The notes under the pieces are model-generated. The model ran no database searches and was not told the origin of the DNA. It worked only from the letters and a program-made list of their open reading frames with translations. From Undaria pinnatifida (taxonomy: Eukaryota; Sar; Phaeophyceae; Laminariales; Alariaceae), in assembly GCA_012845835.1 (NCBI GenBank), contig JABAKD010000002.1, positions 23,478,518-23,542,517 of the forward strand: DNA of 64,000 bases. Direction: 5' to 3'. A program made the translations under genes and the position numbers. Positions 10,601 through 20,800 of this stretch are shown here, in pieces. Every line of letters begins with the position of its first letter. Within the stretch, counting starts at the first letter, position 1.

Positions 10601-11549
10601 TGGGATTTTTTTTGCTTGCTGCCTTGCTATTACCGTGCTGCACGAACGGAGTGTCACAGCTACACCCATGCCCCATCCTTTCTCCTGGGGACCATAATCC
10701 TTCCCCCATCGCCTGAACAAGAACGATTGAACCTCCGCACCACCACGATGTTGAAATGTTGAAGGGTACGGTAGAGGGGGTCGCTTTCGGGGCATCATTT
10801 TTGCAGCGTCTCAGACCCACCGGCGTGAGTAGCTATGCATCAACCTGGTGCGATACGCGCCTGCCGGTTTATCGATAAGCACTGCGGTGAAATGTGTTTT
10901 GCTGCGCGCTGCCAACGAAATATTGTTAAGGAATTAGCGGGTGGGGCATGGAGAAAGTCTGAAAAAGGAAAAAAAAAAATGTTGCGGATGGTGAGGGGAT
11001 TCGAACCCACGACCCCCCCAAAAAACATGGTCCTGCCGACGACGCCAGTTTTCATGAGGAATTCGTGGGGGTATTAGTCCGTTTGGCCAACTTGCAAAAG
11101 ATTAAACAATATTTTGCCCAAAACTAAGTCCAATATTAACAGTATGTTATTAAGTCTGTCTGGGAGTGAGAGTGTGAGTCGCCTGCTTGAGTGGTCCACA
11201 GTATTTCCCGTAGTGCAAATAGAGATCCGTAGTGCAAATAGGTGACCGTGGTGCAAATAGGGCGTATCACCCCTACCGTAGCGTTAATCGAGAATGCGCT
11301 CAACACGACGGAATGCAAAGTGCACACTGCGATGCGTACCGTAGGTTGGCGTCGAAACGGCAAGATAATTTCGCAAATAAACGCCGCCCGCCCGCCCGCC
11401 CGCCCGCCCGCTCGCACCCTACCCAATCGAACCCACGAAAAAAAAAACAGGTCAATAACGCAAGAGCGAACAAGCGGGACTGGAACGCGTACGTGCGCAT
11501 CTTCAAGCGGTGTCCGTGGACGGGCGTTGACGCCAACCCACAGTATTAA
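546..11549 (+). CDS. IFT172: Intraflagellar transport protein 172, C-terminal part (7 exons, 5' truncated by window)
   Basis: IFT172 is a peripheral IFT-B subunit that works at the flagellar tip and base in intraflagellar transport. Exons seen: 546-689, 1657-1903, 3634-3813, 8123-8299, 8894-9013, 10277-10348 and 11451-11549 (stop TAA). All junctions keep phase. Peptide blocks follow the family order: GEWNRLWESAAKQG, then DDAVLALEEKGAPP, LLRYSDIIPADKCFYQ, NENLAFVLLNRYVDLTEAI, EDVRDWVLSVCMDAKIDQAL, LPSCVVTGLPVHKRDMIQ and NKRDWNAYVRIFKRCPWTG. In animal IFT172 the equivalents are LLPADKAFYEAG, NRFLDLSDAIEEG, EEVRDWVLTVSMDQRVEQVL and ANKDNWNKF. The protein ends at ANPQY, about 20 residues shorter than animal homologues. 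The 3813/3814 donor is GC (GCGAGT), fixed by homology on both sides. Exon 1 carries an extra segment of about 16 residues (DDDANWERPMSNDSNR). Introns are 0.6-4.3 kb and full of repeats. The 5' exons lie upstream of the window. Confidence 0.93.
676..1294 (+). repeat. 16-bp splice-donor-containing motif, three copies
   Basis: AACGATAGCAACAGGT occurs at 676-691, 780-795 and 1279-1294. The first copy spans the exon/intron junction used by IFT172 (AG|GT at 689/690). The other two lie in the intron, and their similarity continues downstream (GGTT[TC]GCCCA ... ATACAGCA). The intron also carries many CCGGCACTA/TAGTGCCGG units (about 844-1480), which recur in the next intron at 2435-2560. Confidence 0.7.
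1612..1638 (+). repeat. Interstitial telomere-like CCCTAA repeats
   Basis: Four imperfect CCCTAA/TCCTAA units sit just upstream of the acceptor at 1656. They form part of the polypyrimidine tract of an IFT172 intron. TTAGGG-type telomeres are known in brown algae, so this is a short interstitial telomere-like tract. Confidence 0.6.
2890..2990 (+). repeat. Fragment of the G/C-tract dispersed element (conserved end only)
   Basis: The stretch TTTGAGATCGAAGCTTTCGT ... GTGTTGTACTCCGATCGCGC matches the conserved end of the larger elements at 18.9-19.2, 30.0-30.1 and 59.2-59.35 kb. It lacks the G-tract body. It lies in the IFT172 intron 1904-3633. Confidence 0.65.
3095..3510 (+). repeat. Diverged minisatellite, GATCTAGAT / CTGTCCGAGGAT units
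   Basis: Units such as TTAGATCGTGATCTGTCC and GAGGATGATCTAGAT recur at 3100-3180 and again at 3420-3505. The plus strand is open across 3188-3523 and would read as Asp/Leu-rich repeats, but no start context or homology supports a gene here. The tract is intronic to IFT172. Confidence 0.5.
4440..4685 (+). repeat. (TTGA)n microsatellite tract
   Basis: About 245 bp of TTGATTGG/TTGATTGA repeats, nearly pure at 4590-4680, in the large IFT172 intron 3814-8122. Confidence 0.9.
5135..5215. repeat. GC-rich hairpin repeat (copy 1)
   Basis: GCTCGCGGGCGGCTGGGC followed by GCCGCCCGCTACGCTTGCG forms a strong stem-loop next to TATATACAAGGGCTTCG. The same block occurs in opposite orientation at 20700-20765. 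It is intronic to IFT172. Confidence 0.6.
5717..6260 (-). CDS. Candidate nested gene in IFT172 intron, two 3' exons, unknown Cys-containing protein
   Basis: Minus-strand exon 6260-6093 (acceptor TTTGCAG, donor GAG|GTACGT, 56 codons) encodes KPCEAAAEGRQVGEDINTKC and continues to ATRAFDIE. It can be followed in phase by 5887-5717, encoding LHILIDVLPPCFNVCGQIHK and KQECKVLGTPAEEEESKQ and ending at MLLRKQ stop. Five or more cysteines suggest a secreted or disulfide-bonded protein. The 5887 acceptor has a poor pyrimidine tract, so that boundary is uncertain. No upstream start exon was found and no family is recognised. The gene would lie antisense inside the 4.3 kb IFT172 intron. Good codon structure and splice signals favour a real gene or a recent remnant. 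Confidence 0.45.
6730..7290 (+). repeat. Tandem repeat, about 125-145 bp unit, four diverged copies
   Basis: Copies start near 6730, 6878, 7014 and 7139. Each has GCGTCACTGCATG, then CCCGCTTACCCCGATGACGG and GACTGCCCCGTAC, and ends near a GTATGAAAAAGAAAT block. They lie in the IFT172 intron between the two candidate nested minus-strand coding regions. Confidence 0.75.
7306..7795 (-). CDS. Candidate nested exon, Gly-rich Cys-rich (zinc-finger-like) protein
   Basis: On the minus strand an open frame runs through a Gly/Ser-rich linker (GGGSANSSGGGGGSGSG), then a Cys-rich block: DWPCPSKGCDGFLI, NCSQYAVCNTCRSDEPSTC, then VCDWCDADTC. The CxxxxC/CxxC spacing suggests zinc binding. It can end at a good donor (AAAC|GTGAGT, 7306/7305). 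Its N-terminal side encodes a DNA-level duplication of about 30 bp (CAATTTGAA...AAATTTGC, 7686-7750). The phase (1) does not match the exon at 6260 (phase 0). Either a middle exon is missing from my model or these are separate genes. No known family is recognised. Confidence 0.35.
9031..9119 (+). mobile_element. Short MITE, TTAACCCCTTTA terminal inverted repeats
   Basis: An 89 bp element with ends TTAACCCCTTTA and TAAAGGGGTTAA, 17 bp inside an IFT172 intron. The body contains CAACTGGAAACCCGTTTTGG. Relatives lie at 37167-37259 and 47583-47676 (body conserved), with more diverged copies at 21442-21530, 24440-24530 and 13022-13112. It is too short to code for anything and must be non-autonomous. 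Confidence 0.75.
9147..9393. mobile_element. MITE-like element with GGTCTTA subrepeats
   Basis: The ends are imperfect inverted repeats (TGCCCACTTTAAGACCACC versus, reversed, TGCCCGTTTTAAGACTGTCC). The inside contains at least six ATGGTCTTA/AGTCTTA units. About 247 bp, non-coding, within IFT172 intron 9014-10276. Confidence 0.55.
11380..11413 (+). repeat. (CGCC)n microsatellite
   Basis: A run of CGCC units just before the last IFT172 acceptor (11450). Confidence 0.8.
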
Positions 11550-12601
11550 TTTAAGGACTATCTGGACCGGCGCTAAAGACGAAGGGCTGAAACATCCATG
11601 AGCCGCATCCGGCGGCGAAGTATCTGAACCGCCCCTGCGAGAAGAGCTCTCGCGCATTTATGAGTCGCACCCGGCGGCGCAAGTACCGTGAGCAGCAGAG
11701 TATCTATCGTTTTTTTCTCGACGACTGTGCTCCGGGCTTTTAACACCGGCCGTGTGCAGCAAGCATATAGCGCGTTTGCATCGCATTGGCTGGAATGACG
11801 TTCAGCTGCGCATTCCTTTGGCTAGTTGGGCGTTTAGCCATTTTGTGGTGTACTTGGGGGGCGGAGTTGTCTAACGCTGTGAATGGGTAGCATAGGTGCG
11901 GGTGGCGTTTCTTGCAAGGAGGTGCGAAGGGGCAGCGGGGACCGGGGGGACTCCTGCAGAGGTGGATAGCGCTTCTTCGAGGAGGGGCGAGGGCGCGGCG
12001 GGGACATGGGGGTCTCCTCCACCTCCACCTCACCACCAGTAAAAAAATCCAATTCCCTTGTCCGTCTGCAGCAACCACTACATGAGTCACGACGTGCATT
12101 GCGCCTCTATCTCGCAGATACCAAACCACGACACAAGTCATGGTGCGCTTTACGCTCATACTTGGTAGGTATAAGGGGTCAGACCACGACACGAGCTACG
12201 TACTTATAGAAGCAAGTGACCATAAACACAACAGAAGTGCGAGCAAAGCGTTGCGTTTTTTTTCGCGCTTGCTTGGTGCTTGCTCTTTCCCCCGTACAAG
12301 TGCTCCAGAAATCTGGGCCCAGGACTCCATGGCGTTCTTCGTGCGTTCGGGTGCAAGGGGCCAGGAATACGACCTTCGACTCGTGCTACAACAGATATGC
12401 GCCTCTTTTTTCCTGAGGTTCCTCAATTCGGGAGATCTCAAGACCTCTCCCAAAACCTGATTTCGAGACAGGTAAAACTGCTCAAGAACGGAGAAAGATC
12501 CCATGGCCTAGGTAGACAAACCAAAATGGCCTGTTTCCGACGATTTTGGATTGAGGAGCCCCTCCTCATTCAGGAAACATTTTCGCCAAAAAAAGGTATA
12601 C

Positions 12602-12770
12602 CTCTATCGTAGCACGCGTCTTAAGGCAACTTTTATAGAAACCATTTCAGACGAAATCTGCTAACTCTATCGTAGCACGCGTCTTAAGGCAACTTTTATA
12701 GAAACCATTTCAGACGAAATCTGCTAACTCTATCGTAGCACGCGTCTTGAGGCAACTTTTATCTTCATCT
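12602..12770 (+). repeat. 63-bp tandem repeat, 2.7 copies
   Basis: Unit CTCTATCGTAGCACGCGTCT...TCTGCTAA at 12602, 12665 and 12728. The first two copies are essentially identical, which points to recent duplication. The third diverges after about 35 bp. Confidence 0.9.
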
Positions 12771-13187
12771 CAGCGGACAACCGCCACTGCCGCGAGTGGC
12801 CACCCCACTCCCTTTCAAATGCTCCACGGGCGTAGGGAGGATGTCGAGGGTCCGTCCGGCAGTCAAGTCAAGTTCTCTCGGGATAGGAGCTTTTGTGCTG
12901 TTTTTATTTCACGAGATACACCGCCATGTGGCCGCTTGTTGCGCTCCTCGGGGAGAAAAAAAACGGGGGTACCCCCGCCGTCTACAATAGTCTTGGTCAC
13001 ACGACACATACGTGCAAGCGTGGCAACCCTACCCACGGCAAAACCAATCCTACTCCAATTTCAAGTACTTTGCCCCCCAAAAACATGGGGGCACTTCTAG
13101 AGGGCTACAAGTTCATCTGTGGAGGACAGAAAAGCACGCAAAATATGTATCGTAGACCACGGAACACGCTTGTTTACGGATGGATAT

Positions 13188-13302
13188 CTCAACGGTCATC
13201 CCTCTCAACGGTCATCCCTCTCAACGGTCATCCCTCTCAACGGTCATCCCTCTCAACGGTCATCCCTCTCAACGGTCATCCCTCTCAACGGTCATCCCTC
13301 GA
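13188..13302 (+). repeat. 16-bp minisatellite, seven copies
   Basis: CTCAACGGTCATCCCT is repeated seven times without visible divergence. The period is 16, so no reading frame is preserved as a simple repeat. Confidence 0.95.
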
Positions 13303-13705
13303 AGAACCTGCTACTACTGATTTGACATAACGGGTCAAACGGGACCCGGAGGACAAAAAAACGAAAACACACGAGCAACACAATGCACGTATCCGTGGCA
13401 CGATATCTTCCAAGGAAGAGACGACACCTAAGCGTCGGTATACACAATTTCTCTCAAGTTGTGCTCGGGCGGGGCGATCTACAAAACCGAGCCCCCGGTC
13501 GGGCGTCCGCAATCTTATATGTATACGCTCATTCGGACATTCGTTAATAGAGCACACGCTGTCAGTCTTTCCGCGTGCAGCATCACCATCTATCGCCGTG
13601 GGCCGGAGGAACGTGCAATCCGGCCATGTAACCCCCCCCCCACGTAAAAATAATAAGAAACCCTTCAACCGTTTTATCGCCCCCCGGGGTCCAAAAATAA
13701 CCCCG

Positions 13706-15762
13706 TCAGTGATCTTTCTCCCTGAATCTCGAAAGCGGTTGGGTCAACGCCATCGTTAGAAAGTACACCCCGATCACGGAAGCCAGCACCACGGCTATCT
13801 TCATCGCGCCCAAAGTGCGCTCCTTGGTACCCCTGCCCGGAACGAAGAATCACACGACGGGTAGAAATAACGGTTTAATGCAAAAAACGCACACACGCAC
13901 GCATACAACCGACAAACACAGGCACAAAGCATGATTATACGGGGTGAAGCATCGGGGGATGGCAACGGCATATAAGCTCCGCGTGTTCGCCTGGCTCGGA
14001 TGGAATGACAGGTCGACTAGACAGCATCTTGCACGTTTGCGCTCGGTTCTGTCCTTCATTTGATGTACTGTTTAGTGGCGGATGCGACGAGCTTTCTGGT
14101 GCGCACGACGAGCTCAGACGCAAGTTAACATCCTACAAGTGACATAGGTACATACACATCAGAAGTTACGTCTAGATACGTATTGACTTCAAATGCAGCG
14201 CCAACGATAGGCGTTGTCGCGTTGTTCCCCGTTGAACTACCTACCAGTCAACTATTGGGTTGGACGGTCGAGCGAGGGGGTTACGTACAAACAATCGACA
14301 CCCTGCAAGTGACAGATAGGTGCACACCAGTCGTTAGGTCGGCACGTATTCAGAACTTCCGGAATTACACCAAGAGGAACATAGAGACTTGGCATAACAT
14401 GTGACAGTATCTTATAACTCCAGCAAGTGAGCATGGACCGTGCACACACATGTCAACTCATGAAGACCAAGGACTCTGGGGTACGGCGAAAAATCGTAGT
14501 GGGAACCGCCTGCCGTGGAAAAGAGGCTTGCGTCGTGCGCTGTAACACGATTTCGCCAATCCCCATACATAATCAACCCGCCGCAGCGAGTCGTACCTGC
14601 TGGAATTTCGGTAAAGTTTGGCCATCCACGACGCCAACGCATGCACGAGCGGAACCGCCACAAGCACCAGCGGCTGCAGCCACCGTCGCCCCGACACTGC
14701 AGTCGATAACGCCGCCATAAGTGTGGCTGTAATCAATACGCCCCGCAATTGACGCAGTGGGGATCCTTCCGAGCCCTGTCTTTGCACGTCTCCCGTTCCC
14801 ATCACCGTCACCGCCGCCCCCCCAAAGCTACTGTGACGTATTTGCTGCTGCTGCTGCTGCCGTTGCTGCTGCTGTCGCTGCCGATGCGCGGCAGCCAAAG
14901 TCGACCGCGTATTAGCACCGACCATACCTGTGGCCGAGTTAATGCGATGCGAACCCAAGATGGCTGTAGAGGTTGTCGCTGCCGTCGCTGTCGCCGCTGT
15001 CGGTGCTCTCGCCGCCGCGCCTCTTCCGCCCAAGGGGCTAATAGCGTTTGACGGCGCACGTTTTCTGGCGGCACGGGATCGATGTCGTGGCGCCGCCGGT
15101 CGGCAAACACCGGCAGCCGATCGTCCTTTTGCGTGGCGGCGGCGGTGGCGAGAGAGCTTGCCGGCCGTGCTTTCGCTTCGTAATCGATCTCTGCCTCGGA
15201 CTGGTGTCGTTCGGCGTGGTGTGCGTCGCCGTCGCTTCCGTTTCTTTTCGTGGCCGCCGCGGGTGCCCGCGTTGATAGTGCCCCTGGTGGTGTCCGCGCT
15301 GGTAATGCCCAAATTGCTAGTGCTCACGTTGTTAGTGCCCGAGTTGTTACCGATAGTGTTCGCGCTGCTACACTCACGCTCACGTGCTTCTGCCTGTGTG
15401 TCGATTGACGGCTTAATCGTCGCCGTAGTAGTATCGGCGACCGTGACGGCGTCGCCCTCGGCCTTGTCATCAGTCGAAGGTTCCAATTCTTGAAACAGAG
15501 CCCGAAGCTCTTGGTCGTCGAGAGCACGACGAAGGTAATCATCATGACCGCCGCTGCTGATGGTGCACCCAGCATCTGCGGAAGCGGTTACTGTTTGCAA
15601 CTCGTCGGCAATAACGTCAAGCTCTCGCTCGAAGTCTCTTGCCAGCTCTTCAATCACATCGTCACCGAGGTCGGCAAAGGTAGGGCTGGCGCGCACCATG
15701 TTGGGAGCTGCAGATTCGGCGACGGCGATCGTGCGCGCAGAGCAACGTAAGGGGCGTGGCAT
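13706..15762 (-). CDS. Unknown protein with basic central region and three C-terminal membrane helices
   Basis: Two exons: 15762-14597 (ATG at 15762) and 13832-13706 (stop TGA). The junction is AG|GTACGA donor, CAG|G acceptor, phase 2, intron 764 bp. The predicted length is 430 aa. The N-terminus is acidic and helical (DLGDDVIEELARDFERELDV). Next come Thr/Ser-rich linkers, a basic cluster (KKRKRRRR near residue 190) and a poly-Gln run near 310. The C-terminus has three hydrophobic segments: VLITATLMAALSTAV and PLVLVAVPLVHALASW in exon 1, and IAVVLASVIGVYFLTMAL in exon 2. A charged N-terminus with three C-terminal helices recalls GET2/CAML-type tail-anchor receptors, but this is topology only, and I do not recognise the family. 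An upstream exon cannot be excluded, because CTGCAG precedes a second in-frame ATG. Confidence 0.6.
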
Positions 15763-16443
15763 GATGACGGGTCACGTGTCGACCAGCGAAGACGCATGTT
15801 ATCTGTGTATGGCACAAAACGGAATGATGATTATGTTGTTGATGTTGTTGTCGTTGCTGCTGTAGCTGTTGTTCTTACGGCAGGGCTTACGTCTTCGCGT
15901 TCATTCCCCCTTTTCGTCCTCTCTGACCCCCGACCCTCGGGAAGCGCCGGCTCCTCTATCGGTGCCACCTTTGTGGGGCCTGCGCAGGCAGCTGTGCTCG
16001 GATCTAGGATACATTTGGAACGCCCCTAAACAATATGCCACCCAGGCTTCGTAGAGAACTACCGAGAGCGCTTTGTAGCGTGGGTAAGTACGATTCGACG
16101 CAAGTCGACGACGGGAGAAAAGTGGTGAGGTCTTCTTGCGATAAAAATGAAGGCGCGACCCGTCGTGGGAAGGGGGGAGAAGAGCCTGCTTAGTGGCCAA
16201 GGGTTTGAGGAAAAGGATCATGAAAAGCTGACATTATAGATGAGATGGGCAATTAAAAAAAAAAGTGCTAGCGTTCACCAGCTACCATGTACTAAACGTT
16301 CTGTTGAGCTACAGTTTATCAAAGCAGCATGGGTATCACGCCAGTCTGCGACCGGCGGCCGTCCTGACCGATAGCGGAGCCCCTCGTATTATTTATCTTG
16401 AACCTTCACAGTTCAACTCGAAAGCGCGCCCAACACCCAACCC

Positions 16444-16640
16444 CTAAAAAAATCGACTGGCTTGGCAACACATGGGACAGGCGAGTTTTTCGCTGCATCG
16501 CATAGTAGTGCCCGTGGAGTCCTCCGGTGGCCTACCCCCTGCTCAAGAGTCTCAATCCTTCGGCATGGTACGAGTACGACCGTTACATCCTGGCAGTCGA
16601 GGCACATGTTTCCCGACGTACAGCAAGACACCTTTGTACG
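16444..16640 (-). pseudogene. RING-finger-like remnant
   Basis: The minus strand reads NMCLDCQDVTVVLVPCRR, resembling the first half of a C-terminal RING of the IAP type (CxxC ... VVLVPCRH). About 90 bp downstream, in another frame, is RCSEKLACPMCCQASRFF followed by a stop, resembling the second half (C ... CPMC). The linking region lacks the expected His/Cys ligands, and no intron of plausible size fits. I read this as a decayed end of a host ubiquitin-ligase-type gene. The resemblance is short and could be chance. Confidence 0.3.
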
Positions 16641-17107
16641 CATACGTACACACCCTCTGGGGCTGTCTGGGGATATAGTATGAACGGGTGCAGATATGCA
16701 GCATTTTACTCCACAATCGACCTATCGTACTTGGCAGCTACTCTTCAACTACCCTAGAGCACTCGCCAATTATTCTGGGAGGTTTGATCGACCGGACACG
16801 CTCGTGCACATGTACGGACGGTATGATATATTCAAGCGAAGCTGTTGTGCGCGTAAAATGCCAGCATTGCCGTACAACACAACACAGGTATTAGACTAAT
16901 AGCAGAAGCAGCACGTGTCATAGCAGCACAGCAGCTGCAGATCAACCCTTTCGGGCCCCATGTAAAGCGACCAGAAGTACAACCAGTGCGAGATTATCAA
17001 GCGTCTAGGAAGGGTGTGAAGAGTACAAGGATCACTGCGTCGCGCGCGTGTCGTACGTGTCCCTACGTTCATTTGCCAAGTTGTACGACGCATCGCCTGC
17101 CGCCTAC

Positions 17108-17219
17108 CTGTGGTACAATCGAAGTCGCCGAGATGCAGTAAACAAGTTTTTCGACATTTCTTTCCTGAAGCCTCACCTTGAACATGTTTAGATGATTCCG
17201 GACGAGCAAGCGATGTGCG
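17108..17219 (-). CDS. Possible orphan exon, unknown protein
   Basis: On the minus strand 37 codons (AHRLLVRNHLNMFKVRLQER and on to ISATSIVPQ) run from an AG acceptor at 17220 to a good donor CAG|GTAGGC at 17108/17107. A pyrimidine-rich TGTTTTTTCGTTGAC lies upstream. Composition looks protein-like but no family is recognised. It may belong to the same lost gene as the RING-like stretch at 16.5 kb, since donor phase 0 is compatible. Confidence 0.28.
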
Positions 17220-17914
17220 CTCCACAAGAAGCCACGCGATGGTCAACGAAAAAACACAGCCATGCATACCCTTTACACAACCTGCCTTAGCGCACAGCAG
17301 TCGTAACACTGCTGTGTGATGCAACTAAAACTTACTCGAAGGCAGGTTTCGAAGGCGGATTTTGGAGAAAACGTTTTCAACTTGTATGAAGGCGTTTGTT
17401 AACAATGTACCCTAGGGTAGTTATTTTGCAGTTTTTGAAACCGAAAAGCGTTTCGGATTCATTGTTTGCATTTGGTATAACGTATGGGGAGGCCACGGGG
17501 AGAGAGAGGACGAGAGGGCGCTTGTTCGTGGTTCATGATGCCGAGCGATGCACCTGCTGATAGCGCTACGTTCCACATGAAGTAAATATAATATGCGCCA
17601 ACTCAATTATTGTACGAAGGGAAGATTGTCAATTTTTTTAGTCCAGGGTATGAATGATACGGCCGGCCATCCATCATCCACCTTGTATAGTCTAGGTACC
17701 TGACACACAACCTAAAACAACAACGAACGCCGTTTGTAGGAAGATGATTACTTACCGGTCAGTTTGCGCAATGCTCCAGAGCTGGGAGAACGACTTATCG
17801 ACATCGACATACAACTCGACCGGTTAACTCGACCGGTTAGGGAACTTCTCGGAATGAAGATGTAACCAGGAGGTTTCAGTATGGACTACATTAGACTACA
17901 TATTCTGTATAGAA

Positions 17915-19200
17915 CAGTTTGCTGCCATCCACCTCCGTTCCTCGCCACGAAATGTCATTTTTCCTCCCTTCCTACTTCATAGTTTATCTTTGAAATAGTG
18001 GGCATCTGCACGTAAAACGCAGGTAGAATAGTTCGCTATCATCCACCTCCGTTCCCCACCACCATCACCACCATCACCACCATCACCACACACACCCCTT
18101 CCCCACGCACATAACCCCCCCCCCCCCCCGCCCCCCTCCCCCGCCGCCTCACCTAAAATCAAATCTCTGCTAGAGTAATGAATACTACCAGACAGGTCAT
18201 ATCACCTCATTACCTATCCAGCCAGCCATGCCGTAGCTCCAATTCAATTAACCCCCCCCCCGCGCCCCCTCCTCCCCCGCCACCCGCACCATCGCCTAGA
18301 CCTAGCACGTATAGTCTAGTAAGTTCCTACCATGTACCTGGTGTAGATTTATTCGACCTAAAGCGGTTGGAACCCCCCCCCCCTTCCCCCCGCCCCCTCT
18401 CGTTTTGTTCTCTCTCCCGCCACCCACTTAAAGTCAAAAGCTGCCAGGGTAATCAACACTACCAGACAGGTGATATCACCTCATTACCTTTCTAACCATC
18501 CATGCCGTAGCTCCAATTCATATCCCCCCCCCCCCCCCGCCTTCCCGGCCACCTGCACCATCGCCTAGATCTAAGAGCTAGCACCACGCGTATAGTAAGT
18601 TCCTACCAGGCATACATTTATGCGACCTGAAGCGGTTGGAATCCCCCCCCCCCCCCCCCCCCCCCTCTCGAACACTCCGCCCTTCCCTCACCGGTTGTAC
18701 GACTTACAGGATATACATGGCAAACTGATTCCTTCCACAATTTGTCCCCGTAAGAGGGTTTATAGTTTCCGCGCACAGATTGAGTTGACCCCGCCCCCCC
18801 CCGCCCCCCGCTCCCCCCTCTTTAAAAAAGAAAAATGCCCCCTCGCCATCGGCCCCTAGTTTTTTTTTCAACTGCGCCCTCCCCTCGAACCGGTTATACG
18901 ACTTGCAGCATATACTTGATATACTGATGCATTTCCCTCCACAGCTGTCAGAATTTGTCCCCCTCAAAAGCGGGTTTAATGGTTTTCCGCGCACAAATTG
19001 ATTAACATCACCCTGTTGACCCTGGTACAAGCTACACTGTAGTTCCAAGGGGAGCCGCAGACCTATATTCTTAACGAGGACACACACCCAGTAATACGCG
19101 CGATCGGAGTATCACACACAGCTTGCAAAGGTGAGTTTCGACGAAATCTTCGATCTCACAGCTAGCTGTGGAGTGTATTTTTATTTTTATAATATAATAG
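17915..19200 (-). mobile_element. Large C/G-tract dispersed element, copy A (reverse orientation)
   Basis: The right end, 18890-19200, is the reverse complement of 30005-30260 and 59235-59470 (GATCGGAGTATCACACACAG, GAAATCTTCGATCTCACAGC). The body is a series of subrepeats, each with a long C tract, then CACCATCGCCTAGACCTAGC, AAGCGGTTGGAA and GACAGGTGATATCACC. The 17915-18055 end has a tandem CATCCACCTCCGTTCC unit about 107 bp apart. It is non-coding; Pro-rich open frames come from the C tracts. Confidence 0.7.
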
Positions 19201-20699
19201 ACTATGCATCGCAAGAATTTTTCGAAGCTGGGTGGACCAAATACGGCGGCGGCCCTCGCGCCCTGTCACGCGCCGGTAAGAGGCATTGTGCAAAACGCTG
19301 CGTGAGGCCAACAACGCTGACATGCACGCAGCAAATCGTTATCGTCGTCGTTGATTGATGCACTGCAAACCAAAACGGGCGATATATCTGAAACCCTATT
19401 ACATAGACTACACCGGGGGGGTATTCGTTGAAACTACAATTATTGTACCAAGGTATTAGACTATATTTGTTGTGCAATCGAGGTAGTATCATGGTAACGG
19501 TATATAATGCGAATCGTTATTTTATACCTGGTGAAAATAACGTTTCAAATAGTCAGAGCTTGCTGCGAGTTCGGACGATCCTAGGATCTTTGCAAGCTGC
19601 GTAATAGCGTTACACTCAGGTTGCGCGTTTTTACTTCCTCAAGGTCTACTCATTTGATTGACAGTTTTCTTTATCCAAGTAAATACCCAACCGGTCAGAC
19701 ATACAGAAGTAAACGGACACATTTTAATCGGACTCGTTTCGATTGTTCGTCGGAGGCGTTTTGATTTTCCCTGACAGAGACCCTACACACTGTACAATAG
19801 TAGGTTGACACCTGCGTAGGGTATAAATAGACATACACACATATCTCGGCAAGTAATTTGTCTTGGGAAAACTCGATTATAAAGACCCTGCTTCGGTCGT
19901 AGCGCTCTCACCCGAAACGCGCCTGCCTAAACCCTCCTCTAGGCGAACCTTCCCGGCGGCTTTCTTAGCGTTCCTTGTTTCTTGGGGACCGCCCCAACAC
20001 TAACTTCAAGAAAAATCTCCAGCACTGCTGCAAGATAAAGGTCCCAACGGTAAAGTTTTACGATAATATTTTGCACACTGAGATCAAGTTAAAAAAAACG
20101 AAAAAAAGGGTAAAAAATGATCAAGACAGCCTTTCCCACACTAAATTCAACGAAAGAAGTGCCGATAAAAACAAAATCAAGTGCAAAGATCACATGTCCG
20201 CATACGTTCGGGCACGTTTATTTTGCACGAATCAAATCATATGATACGGTGTTCGCAGACTACAAGCACACGGTTCTTTTGCACCTGTTTCTTCTGCTCA
20301 AATCACAATAAAAACACCCCCGCCCGCAGCTCTTAGAGCTACATACAGCAGTAGTAGCATGTTGCCGTCGAGCATATACCACAAGGGCAGAACAACACTG
20401 CACAGCACACCATACAGTCCTCCAAACCACATATTCTGTACCGGTAAGTACGTGTGTACAGCTTCGTCCTCGTCTTTTTGTATTCTTCATTCAATGTGCT
20501 ATTTCGGTCCTCTTCATGTTCTCTTTTCGCAAAATACGCCCATACTGCCGATCAGAACGTGACATCGCCAGCAAGCACACACAGTACAGCACATGGCAGT
20601 CAGCTCTGCACCCAGGTAGCTCTTGGCATTCTCAAACCGCTATTAATAGCTGCACCCAATCATGGGCCTCTTCTCTCTGCCCCCTTCACATATTGTTGT

Positions 20700-20765
20700 A
20701 TTCTTACTTGCGCGAGCGTAGCGGGCGGCGTCAGCCGCCCGCGGTGCGGAGCCCTTGTACCATGT
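20700..20765. repeat. GC-rich hairpin repeat (copy 2, inverted)
   Basis: GCGAGCGTAGCGGGCGGC followed by GCCGCCCGCGGTGCGGAG is the reverse complement, with few differences, of 5150-5212. Both sit beside CCCTTGTA[CT]. Confidence 0.6.
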
Positions 20766-20800
20766 ATGGTATACAGTATTAAGTAGTTGTAGTAGTATTA

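Larger units (their letters stand above)
11550..13705. other. Spacer between convergent IFT172 and the minus-strand membrane-protein gene
   Basis: No supported gene. It contains the two tandem repeats listed separately (12602-12770 and 13188-13302) and a diverged copy of the short MITE (13022-13112). Open frames on both strands lack start context and homology, and several merely run through the repeats. Confidence 0.6.

Noticed and set aside
10985-11015. tRNA-like T-arm on the minus strand (GGGTTCGAATCCCC followed by a T run)
   Set aside because: No matching 5' acceptor strand, D-arm or anticodon arm was found within 100 bp. At most it is a tRNA-derived fragment.
13119-13330. Repetitive frame with SLSTVIPLNGHPSQR-type repeats
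   Set aside because: Generated by the 16-bp minisatellite; frame is not maintained.
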